NCBI GenBank assembly: GCA_010909165.1
Contig: MU008198.1
Location: forward strand, 248,001 to 312,000
DNA from: Anthoceros angustus
Taxonomy: Eukaryota > Streptophyta > Anthocerotopsida > Anthocerotales > Anthocerotaceae
DNA: 64,000 nt
Direction: 5' to 3'
Part shown: positions 1-8,220 of the stretch, in pieces
Numbering within the stretch: position 1 is the stretch's first letter
Layout: each line of letters starts with the position of its first letter
Position numbers and translations under genes: made by a program
The notes under the pieces: generated by a model
What the model was told of the DNA's origin: nothing
Database searches by the model: none
The model's input: the letters and a program-made list of their open reading frames with translations, nothing else

Positions 1-369
1 TGCCGTTACTGCATTGCTAGTGTCCCGCCTCATGTGTGGACACGGGTGGACGAGGTTTTCGATCTTTGGGAGAGGGGTGAGCTTCCGAGCAAGGTAACCG
101 GAAGAAAGGCAGCAAGAGGGGAAATCAAAACGTGGGGCCGGATACGAGCCATTGCGGGATCCAAATTTGATGATAAAGCCAATGCATGCGACCAATTGGA
201 GAGTTTTCAGGCATGCCTGTGAAGCGGTGAAAGGATTATGTCGCTGGAGAAAGTGATTCAAGGCGAGTTGACCGTGAGCGGCATGAAAACGTGGATAACG
301 AAGGCCAAGAAGTTGAATGTCATCCGCATGACATTTTGCTCGGGTGAGGTGCAATTCATTTGCGAAGTT
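1..369 (+). pseudogene. Truncated copy of the ParB-like gene unit (distal part)
   Basis: This stretch repeats at about 885-1235 and again at about 2113-2475, so it is the distal part of a unit whose start lies outside the window. The readable protein includes PPHVWTRVDEVFDLWERGEL followed by a frame change and a second stretch around KFDDKANACDQLESF. It follows the ParB-like domain in the two more complete copies. The copy ends abruptly near 362-370, where it jumps to the start of the next unit at a shared GAGAAGCGC. Small indels separate it from its sister copies. No function can be given to this portion alone. Confidence 0.5.
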
Positions 370-1609
370 GAGAAGCGCAGACTACATTACTCGTGACGCC
401 GATCCGAAGAGTGGATGAATCGTGGGGAAAACATCTTCTCCGGGAAATTAAAAAGGGACCCGTGCAAGAGGGAGTACTTCCTCTGCTATGTATGATCGAT
501 CCAAGGGAGTGCGCAAGCGTAGAGGTCTTTGACAAAGACAAGTTGAAAAGGCAGCAGTACACCATGGGAGTATTGGGTGGGAACCACAGCTTCTATGCGT
601 TCCAACGCCTGTACGCAGAAGACCCGGAGAACTCACACTTCCAAAGATATGGAAGCTCATATATATGCAGCTTAACCTGTGCAGATGCGTGTCCGCCACG
701 ATCACAATGTCAAGGCGATTTCTAAGAGGATGTCTTTCATTGAGCAAGTCCGATATTCACGATGAAATGAAAATGAGGAGGGTATTAGCATTACAATGGA
801 TTGGAAGTACAATCTATATCGGATGCTAGGCGCCATCGGCGACGCTCGATCGGGAAGAAATGCGACTTGTCGACGAAAACCGCTGCATGCATTGCTAGTG
901 TCCCGCCTCATGTGTGGACACGGGTGGACGAGGTTTTCGATCTTTGGGAGAGGGGTGAGCTTCGAGCAAGGTAACCAAGAAAGGCAGCAAGAGGGGAAAT
1001 CAAAACGTGGGGCGGATACAGAGCCGATTGCGGGATCCAAATTTGATGATAAAGCCAATGCATGCGACCAATTGGAGAGTTTTCAGGCATGCCTGTGAAG
1101 CGTGAAAGGATTATGTCTGACCGGAGAAAGTGATTCAAGGCGAGTTGACCGTGAGCGGCATGAAAACGTGGATAACGGCCAAGAAGTTGAATGTCATCCG
1201 CATGATTTTGCTCGACCGAGGTGCAATTCATTTGCGTGTTGAGCGAGAATATCCGAGGCACTCAACACGAAGATATAGCGAAATTTCAACCGGTGTTTGA
1301 TCACATTGTAAGTACACGTGTCTTTCCGACACGAGTTAGCAAGTGCGCAAAACTAGTTTGCGCACTCGCCTTCATGTTGACCTATGAACGCTCCATCTGT
1401 CACGGAACCAAGCGGTGAAGAGTACAAAGAGAAGATGATACCCGATAGCTTCAAAGAGCACATCAATGCGGCAAGAAATTGGAAGAGGGTGGAAGATTTG
1501 CGAGAGAGTGGAGCGAGCCCAACAAAGATAAGGACCCGTTACATCAAATTCGAGAGTCAAGACAAAAAGAGGTGCATTCCGACACGAATATGGTTGCCAT
1601 CACCAAGCC
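370..1609 (+). pseudogene. ParB-like domain gene unit, tandem copy 1
   Basis: The frame starting near 393 reads a segment that resembles a ParB/sulfiredoxin-fold domain. A VDESWGKHLLREI helix and a PLLCMIDP strand are followed by LGGNHSFYAFQRL at about 573-608, which matches the conserved G-x-H-R/S-x-x-A core. After one frameshift comes RVRHDHNVKAISKRMSF, like the R-H-N segment that follows in ParB proteins. ParB-N domains bind or hydrolyse nucleotides and in phage and bacterial proteins are often joined to DNA methylases. The distal half carries the segment described for 1-369. A consensus splice donor GTAAGT lies at 1308-1313, so this may be an exon. At least three frameshifts are present. 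The unit repeats with a period of 1240 bases. Family assignment is by eye from motifs. Confidence 0.55.
1343..1365. repeat. Palindromic GTGCGCAAA motif, copy 1
   Basis: Nine bases GTGCGCAAA face their complement TTTGCGCAC around a short centre. The same palindrome returns at 2570-2592. Related versions stand at 31042-31063 and 53851-53872. It sits just after the GTAAGT donor in each ParB-like unit, so it would lie in an intron or at a unit border. Confidence 0.7.
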
Positions 1610-2743
1610 GAGAAGCGCAGACTACATTACTCGTGACGCCGATCCAAGAGTGGATGAATCATGGGGAAAACATCTTCTCCGGAAATTAAAAGGGACCTGC
1701 AAGAGGGAGTACTTCCTCCGCTATGTATGATCGATCCAAGGAGTGCGCAAGCGAGAGGTCTTTGACAAAGACAAGTTGAAAAGGCAGACACCATGGGAGT
1801 ATTGGGTGGGAACCATTTCTATGCTCCAACGCACGCAGAAGACCCGGAGAACTCACACTTCCGATATGGAAGCTCATATATATGCAGCTTAACCTGTGCA
1901 GATGCGTGTCCGCCACGATCACAATGTCAAGGCAGATTTCTAAGAGGATGTCTTTCATTGAGCAAGTCCGTATATTCACGATGAAATGAAAATCGAAATG
2001 AAGAGGGTATTAGCATTACAATGGATTGGAAGTACAATCTATATCGGATGCTAGGCGCCATCGGCGACGCTCGATCGGGAAGAAATGCAGACTTGTCGAC
2101 CGTAAAACCGCTGCCATGCATTGCTAGTGTCCCGCCTCATGTGGACACGGGTGGACGAGGTTTTCGATCTTTGGGAGAGGGGTGAGCTTCCGAGCAAGGT
2201 AACCAAGAAAGGCAGCAAGAGGGGAAATCAAAACGTGGGGCGGATATGAGCCGTGCGGGATCCAAATTTGATGATAAAGCCAATGCATGCGACCAATTGG
2301 AGAGTTTTCAGGCATGCCTCGTGAAGCAGTGAAAGGATTATGCCGTACCGGAGAAAGTGATTCAAGGCGAGTTGACCGTGAGCGGCATGAAAACGTGGAT
2401 AACGGCCAAGAAGTTGAATGTCATCCGCATGATTTTGCTCGGACCGAGGTGCAATTCATTTGCGTGTTGAGCGAGAATATCCGAGGCACTCAACACGAAG
2501 ATATAGCGAAATTTCAACCGTGTTTGATCACATTGTAAGTACACCGCAGGCCGCCGACCGAGTTAGCAAGTGCGCAAAACTAGTTTGCGCACTCGCCTTC
2601 ATGTTCGACCTATGAACGCCTCCATCCCGTGCGCATAATCAAGCAGTAAGAGTACAAAGAGAAGATGATACCCGATAGCTTCAAAGAGCACATCAATGCG
2701 GCAAGAAATTGGAAGAGGGTGGAAGATTTGCAGAGAGTCGGCA
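1610..2743 (+). pseudogene. ParB-like domain gene unit, tandem copy 2, joined to methyltransferase unit
   Basis: This is the second long copy of the ParB-like unit, beginning at the repeated GAGAAGCGCAG. The core is readable as GGNHFYA at about 1805-1825 but has lost several short pieces compared with copy 1, so the reading frame breaks more often. The donor-like GTAAGT recurs at 2535-2540. The possible amino-terminal segment MNAPSVTEPSGEEYKEKM (1384 onward in the preceding unit) recurs in damaged form from 2615. The copy runs directly into the methyltransferase-like sequence at 2744 through the shared GAGGAAGACAA. The fusion of the two domains is therefore seen here, but through a junction that may itself be a rearrangement. 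Confidence 0.5.
2570..2592. repeat. Palindromic GTGCGCAAA motif, copy 2
   Basis: This is the same palindrome as at 1343-1365, in the corresponding place of the next tandem unit, just downstream of the GTAAGT at 2535-2540. Confidence 0.7.
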
Positions 2744-3474
2744 GAGGAAGACAACGACGCAAAACTAGACATTTTCCATGTTCAAAAGCAAGCAAAGGTC
2801 CGTTACTGTGTAATAACCGGTGATATTCGTGAAATGGCTGCCTACTTGGGGAAAAGAGAATACAAGGCTGGTGGTCGTCGATTTACCAAGGGGCAATTTA
2901 TCGGAGACATGGGATAAGGAGATGACATGTGAGGATATGGAGAAGATAATGGATGGATTCATGACAATCACCGAATGCAAGACTTTCCGTGATATTCATG
3001 CATGGACCGACTGCGTGGATGTCCAAATGCACCGCTAAAATGGTGTGAAAAGGGGGTTTATACAATGGTCCGGGAGAAAGACAATTTGGTTTGGACGAGG
3101 GACTTTACGAGAATCATGAGTACATGACGTGGGGTATGGTGTTCACCCAACTGCTGAAGATATGAGGAAGTGCGCCATTGTCCAATAGTGCGGCACCGAG
3201 ATTGGAGCAATGCTCGCTTATTCGACATAGCGCAATGTGAAGAAACTTTTGAATGTGTCCAACGATGGCCATGTTGTTTCTCCTTACCAAAAGCCAATAG
3301 GGTTGATGGTCCCTATATGACCTATTCACGTAAAGAGGGGAATGGGTTATAGATGGATGCTGGAAGAAGTGGAATACGGCGCATTATCGGAAGGGAGGAA
3401 TCGTATTGTCGTTGACCAAGAATGAGGAGCACAATATTCATCGAACAGACATAAAGCCATGAAGTGTTTCCTAC
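2744..3474 (+). pseudogene. DNA methyltransferase-like gene unit, copy 1
   Basis: The readable order resembles DNA N4/N6-methyltransferases in which the catalytic motif precedes the AdoMet-binding motif. First comes CVITGDIREMAAYLGKREY. Next is DLPRGNLSETWDKEM at about 2880, where DPPY/W would be expected, and then an acidic helix and DNLVW. Further on is a QKPIG segment, then a region like motif I and a glycine-arginine turn. Members of this fold transfer methyl groups from AdoMet to adenine N6 or cytosine N4. The catalytic tetrad appears as D-L-P-R, so activity is doubtful even before the frameshifts are counted. This copy stops at 3474, where the next one begins at a shared GAGGAAGA. Confidence 0.5.
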
Positions 3475-4390
3475 GAGGAAGACAACGACGCAAAACTAGA
3501 CATTTTCCATGTTCAAAAGCAAGCAAAGGTCCGCTACTGTAATAACGGTGATATTCGTGAAATGGCTGCCTACTTGGGGAAAAGAGAATACAAGTCGTTG
3601 GTCGTCGATTTACCAAGGGGCAATTTATCGGAGACATGGGATAAGGAGATGACATGTGAGGATTTGGAGAAGATAATGGATGGATTCATGACAATCACCG
3701 AATGCAAGACTTTCCGTGATATTCATGCATGGACCGACTGCGTGGATGTCCAAATGCACCGCTAAAATGGTGTGAAAAGGGGGTTTATACAATGGTCCGG
3801 GAGAAAGACAATTTGGTTTGGACGAGGGACTTTACGAGAATCATGAGTACATGACGTGGGGTATGGTGTTCACCCAACTGCTGAAGATATGAGGAAGTGC
3901 GCCATTGTCCAATAGTGCGGCACCGAGATTGGAGCAATGCTCGCTTATTCGACATAGCGCAATGTGAAGAAACTTTTGAATGTGTCCAACGATGGCCATG
4001 TTGTTTCTCCTTACCAAAAGCCAATAGGGTTGATGGTCCCTATATGACCTATTCACGTAAAGAGGGAATGGGTTATAGATGGATGCTGGAAGAAGTGGAA
4101 TACGGCGCATTATCGGAAGGGAGGAATCGTATTGTCGTTGACCAAGAATGAGGAGCACAATATTCATCGAACAGCAGACAGTGCCATGAAGTGTTTCCTA
4201 CGAGGAAGAGTTGACCACCAAACCACACAAACGTGGACATCCGTTTTTTTGCCAAAGAGATGGCGCAGGGAGATCGTGGCCGCAACGCTACACTTGGTTC
4301 AAGGAACATGCGCACCCATCGACCTTCAAGACTTGAGTCAATCACAGGGCCTGTAAGAAGAAGGAGAAGATGGCAAAAAGGTCCTGGATA
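3475..4390 (+). pseudogene. DNA methyltransferase-like gene unit, copy 2
   Basis: This is the most complete methyltransferase-like copy. It repeats 2744-3474 with a 731-base period and then continues into sequence the first copy lacks. Key pieces are DLPRGNLSETWDKEM at about 3607, VIDGCW from 4072 and ALSEGRNRIVVDQE at about 4107-4148. The last two together resemble the AdoMet-binding motif I with its following acidic strand. The basic tail KRWRRE and a short lysine-rich stretch follow. The unit ends at GGATA, 4386-4390, where a copia LTR copy begins. Several frameshifts and a stop prevent a continuous product. Known ParB-methylase proteins have the same domain order as the ParB-like units upstream plus this one. 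Confidence 0.5.
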
Positions 4391-4552
4391 TGAGAATATG
4401 CTAGATAGCCAAAGACACAAAAGATGTTGTAAAAGAGTTCATACAAAGTACATAATAAAAGGTCTAATAAAGTATGTAGAGGTAACCCTAGGTTACATTA
4501 ACTATATAACCTGTGAGGTTAACTTAACAAGGGTTAAACATAAACCCTAACA
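4391..4552 (-). repeat. Copia LTR copy (duplicated with flanks)
   Basis: This matches the LTRs at 5802-5966 and 30619-30783 almost base for base, with TG...CA ends read on the minus strand. GGATA precedes it at 4386-4390 and a pyrimidine run (purine tract on the minus strand) follows. Because its flanks also match those of 5802-5966, it was copied by a tandem duplication of about 1.4 kb, not by a separate insertion. Confidence 0.8.
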
Positions 4553-4993
4553 CCCCCTCTTAACCAAACAGGTTAACAAGCGGAGTTAATGCGCACACAC
4601 GCGAAGACTGTGGCCGTCGTTTGAGCTCCAGGAGCAGGACACGCGAGGAGACTGTGAAAGATGGAGATATCAAGCTCCCTCGCGCTGGTCACTCAGTGCA
4701 TAGCCATCGCCGTTGGAGCAGCTCTGTGGAACACCATGGCTCGGAAGCGCAACGGAGCCCTCAGCAGCCAGAGAACAAGAGAGGAGCCGGCAGAAGAGAG
4801 TACCATCAGCAAGAGGAGAGGTTGAAGACGAATTGTGCCGACACAAGCGACGTAACCCTAGCCGCCCACCTCCCCGCCGACGTGAAGAAGAGTGACGAGC
4901 TCAAGAGTCAAGTCTCGCCAAGGCAAAACTCGAGTTGCGTAACCTCATCGCCAAGGCTCCTCGCCAGGATCCGCTGCATGCCTCCTCTAACAG
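4553..4993 (+). repeat. Duplicated segment matching 5967-6412
   Basis: This repeats the sequence that lies between the copia 3' LTR and pol, including the ACCATGGCTCG start of the antisense reading frame. It is cut at 4993, where it joins the middle of the methyltransferase-like unit at a shared ACAAGTCGTTGGTCG. Confidence 0.75.
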
Positions 4994-5801
4994 ACAAGTC
5001 GTTGGTCGCCGATTTACCAAGGGGCAATTTATCGAGACATGGGATAAGGAGATGACATGTGAGGATTTGGAGAAGATAATGGATGGATTCATGACAATCA
5101 CCGAATGCAAGACTTTCCGCGTGATATTCATGCATGGACCGACTGCGTGGATGTCCAAATGCACGCGAAAATGGTGTGAAAAGGGGGTTTATACAATGGT
5201 CCGGGAGAAAGACAATTTGGTTTGGACGAGGGACTTTACGAGAATCATGAGTACATGACGGGGTATGGTGTTCACCCAACTGCTTGAAGATATGAGGAAG
5301 TGCGTGCATTGTCCAATAGCACCGAGATTGGAGCAATGCTCGCTTATTCGATATAGCGCATCGTGAAGAAACTTTTGAATGTGTCCAACGATGGCCATGT
5401 TGTTTCTCCTTACCAAAAGCCAATAGGGTTGATGGTCCGCTATATGACCTATTCACGTAAAGAGGGAATGGGTTATAGATGGATGCTGGAAGCGGAGTGG
5501 AATACTTATGACATCGGAAGGGAGGAACCGTATTGTTGACCAAGAACAGAGGAGCACAATATTCATCGAACAGCGACACATGTGCCATGAAGTGTTTCCT
5601 ACGAGGAAGAGTTGACCACCAAACCACACAAACGTGGACATCCGGTTTTTTTGCCAAAGAGATGGCGCAGGGAGATCGCTTAAGCCTGTGCAACGCTACA
5701 CTTGGTTCAAGGAACATGCGCACCCATCGACCTTCAAGACTTGAGTCAATCACAGGGGCCGCAGAAGAAGAAGGAGAAAGATGGCAAAAAAGGTCCGGAT
5801 A
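4994..5801 (+). pseudogene. DNA methyltransferase-like gene unit, copy 3 (5' truncated)
   Basis: This repeats 3590-4390 and starts inside the catalytic strand (DLPRG at 5011). It gives the cleanest view of two segments. One is FMHGPTAWMSKCTRKW with DNLVWTRDF after it. The other is YQKPIGLMVRYMTYSRKEG at 5411-5467, a good match to the QKP...L...I helix that precedes motif I in this class of methyltransferase. VIDGCW is readable from 5472. The unit ends at GGATA (5797-5801) against the copia 3' LTR. Frame breaks remain, so no intact product is encoded. Confidence 0.5.
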
Positions 5802-5966
5802 TGAGAATATGCTAGATAGCGAAAGACACAAAAAAGATGTTGTAAAAAGAGTTCATACAAAGTACATAATAAAAGGTCTAATAAAGTATGTAGAGGTAAC
5901 CCTAGGTTACATTAACTATATAACCTGTGAGGTTAACTTAACAAGGGTTAAACATAAACCCTAACA
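5802..5966 (-). repeat. Copia 3' LTR
   Basis: 165 bases with TG...CA ends on the minus strand, near identical to 30619-30783. The high identity of the two LTRs suggests a recent insertion. Target duplication GGATA lies at 5797-5801. Confidence 0.9.
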
Positions 5967-5975
5967 CCCCCTCTT
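5967..5975 (-). other. Copia polypurine tract
   Basis: On the minus strand AAGAGGGGG stands directly before the TG of the 3' LTR. This is the usual place and composition of the plus-strand primer. Confidence 0.8.
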
Positions 5976-6146
5976 AACCAAACAGGTTAACAAGCGGAGT
6001 TAATGCGCACACACGCCAAGACCGTGGGCCGCTGCTTGAGCCCGTGAGCAGACACGCGAGGAGACCGTGAAAGATGGAGATATCAAGCTTCCCTCGCTAC
6101 CGGGTCACTCGCTGCATAGCCATCGCTGCTGAGCAGCTGGAACACC

Positions 6147-6510
6147 ATGGCTCGTAAGCGCAACGGAGCCCTCAGCAGCCAGAGAACAAGAGAGGAGCCG
6201 GCAGAAGAGAGTACCATCAGCGAAGAGGAGAGGTTGAAGACGAATTGCTGGCCGACACAAGCGGACAGAACCCTAGTCAGCCACCTCCTGCTGACAGTGA
6301 AGAAGAGTGACGAGCTCGAAGAGCTGCTCAAGTCTGCCAAGGCAAAAACTCTGGAGTTGCAGAACCTCATCGCCAAGGCTCCTGCCAGGGATCCGCGCAT
6401 GCCTCCTCTAAGACACTGAAGTCAGGGCCCTCGTTGACGAGTTGGTGAAGCTAGGCTACGTTGGACAAGTCGATGGAGAGAGGCCATACAGTCCATTCCA
6501 TGTTGTGTGA
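6147..6510 (+). CDS. Antisense reading frame between copia pol and 3' LTR
   Basis: The frame begins at an ATG in good context (ACACCATGG) and encodes a charged, helix-forming protein: MARKRNGALSSQR, then EEERLKTN, then KKSDELEELLKSAKAK. One frameshift near 6410 leads into RALVDELVKLGYVGQVDGE and a stop at 6508-6510. It runs against the direction of the host retrotransposon and lies between RNase H and the purine tract. Antisense ORFs in this position are known from several plant LTR retrotransposons. Alternatively it is a captured piece of a host gene. No family was recognised. A damaged copy lies at 4731-4993. Confidence 0.45.
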
Positions 6511-6689
6511 GAAAAGTAAGTGTTGAAGACAGCCCACGCTTGAATTTCTTCCTATGAGCTTCATCCACTGAACTGCCTTCTGAAAAACTGTTGTATACCT
6601 GCAGGCTAGGACACAACACAAAGACCACCACGACTGCAGGATGGAAACACTAGGTCTGTGTTGTTCTTTAGCTTACAGTAGACAGACCT

Positions 6690-8215
6690 CTAGGAGCTAG
6701 CTGGAATAGGCAAAATAAACTCACGTAGCCCCAAGGCTGCCATATGTTTGAAAGCCGCTTGGATGCACTTAGTGAACAAGTCTCATTGTTATCCTCGGTT
6801 GACATATCGCACTTGACTAGCCTCGCCCGCGACATCTCTAATATAATGGTGATATAGCTCGATGTGTTTTGTACGAGCATGAAAGCGGGGATTGGAGACT
6901 AAAGCAATGGCGGACAAATTGTCACAAAACAGATCAGTTGGTCCAGGCTGAGGTAAGTGAAGAGACTCAAGAAACTGACGCTGCCATTCTATCTCCTTAC
7001 AGGCCTCCGTCAAGGCCTTGTACTCAGCCTCTGTTGACGACAGAGCTAACGACGTTTGCTTCTTACAGGACCAGTTCACAGAACCTAAGGCCAACAAGCA
7101 TGCATAAGCTGACAAGCTCTTACGAGAATCAGACCGAGGCCAACACCGCAAACGGGTAAGCACAAACTCTGCCATCGCTGTAGTGTAGTCCATAATTCAA
7201 GGTACCACGCAAATAGCGATAGACACGTTTAACAGCTGCCCAGTGAGATCTGCCAGGGTTCTTCAAAAACTGAGAGACCATGCTCACGGAATAGCTGATG
7301 TCGGGCCTCGTCCAATTAGCAAGGAAAATAAGGCAGCCCACGGCTTCTGCATAAGGCACTCCAAGCATATCCGACTCCTCTTCAGCAGTTTGAGGAGACT
7401 GCTCAAGTGTGAGTTTTTCCCCCACTGCAGAAGGCGTGGCTACTGGACGAGCTTCATGTAAGTGGAACCGCTTCAGAATCTCCTTCAAGTATTTGGTTTG
7501 ATGAAGGACGATAGTACCTTGAGATCTGTCCCTGAGGATCTGAATTCAAGCAGTACTGTAGGGGTCCTTGATCCGTCATTTCGAATTCCGACCTAAGCAC
7601 ACCCTTGATCTTGTTGAGCTGCGAGGTACTGTTGCTAAGGAGAATAGCATCATCAACGTAAAGGGCAAGTACTACAAACAAACCAGCTTCAGCCAAATAG
7701 AAAACATTTGAATCAGCCGGGGACTGAACAAAGCCAGACTTGCGCAAAAACTTCATAATGCGTTTGTACCAAGCTCGAGGTGATTGCTTCAGTCCATAAA
7801 TTGTTTTGAGAAGCTTGCAGACCTTACGAGGCCATTTCTTACTAATAAAGCCCTCTGGTTGACACATGTACAGGTCTTCTTCAAGTTCTCCATGAAGAAA
7901 CGCCGTACAGACATCCATCTGATGCAACTCAAAGTCAAACTCAGCTGCCATGGCTAACAGAATCCTCACAGACGGTGGCTTCACAACTGGCGAAAACGTG
8001 TCACCATAATCAATACCAGGGATTTGGCTAAACCCCCTCGCAACCAACCTCGACTTATATCGGGCAATGGTGCCATCTGCATTCAGTTTGGTCTTGAAGA
8101 CCCATTTGCATGAGATAGGTTTACGACCAGGTGGTAAATCTGCTAACTCCCATGTATTGTTTTTGATCAGGGAACAGTATTCATCATCAATGGAGGCACG
8201 CCAGTGGTGACCATC
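6690..8215 (-). pseudogene. Copia pol, reverse transcriptase and RNase H portion
   Basis: The reverse transcriptase begins at the gypsy insertion with HWRASIDDEY, followed by NNTWELADLPPG and YKSRLVARGF. The catalytic YVDD is at 7649-7660. A frame change near 7488 leads to the palm-thumb part (RPDISYSVSMVSQFLKNP). Another near 7190 leads to RNase H with SSTEAEYKAL and NPRFHARTKHIELYHHYIRD. Pol ends near 6690. These are standard copia landmarks. At least two frameshifts break it, so it cannot make a functional polyprotein as assembled. Its upstream half is at 26628-28460, beyond the gypsy element. Confidence 0.85.
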
Positions 8216-8220
8216 GTGAC
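8216..8220. repeat. Left target-site pentamer of the gypsy insertion
   Basis: GTGAC occupies the five bases before the TG of the gypsy 5' LTR. The matching place after the 3' LTR, 26628-26632, reads AGGAC. Three of five bases agree. Taking out the element with one pentamer rejoins the copia frame as ...NGP-DGHHWRA..., as in intact copia elements. Confidence 0.5.

Noticed and set aside
370-2743. CRISPR array or satellite
   Set aside because: The repeats are long (over 1 kb), few and coding-like, with no short repeat-spacer pattern.
4391-5966. Two separate copia insertions or a solo LTR at 4391-4552
   Set aside because: The flanks of both LTR copies match for hundreds of bases on each side, including the same GGATA, so one was copied by tandem duplication.
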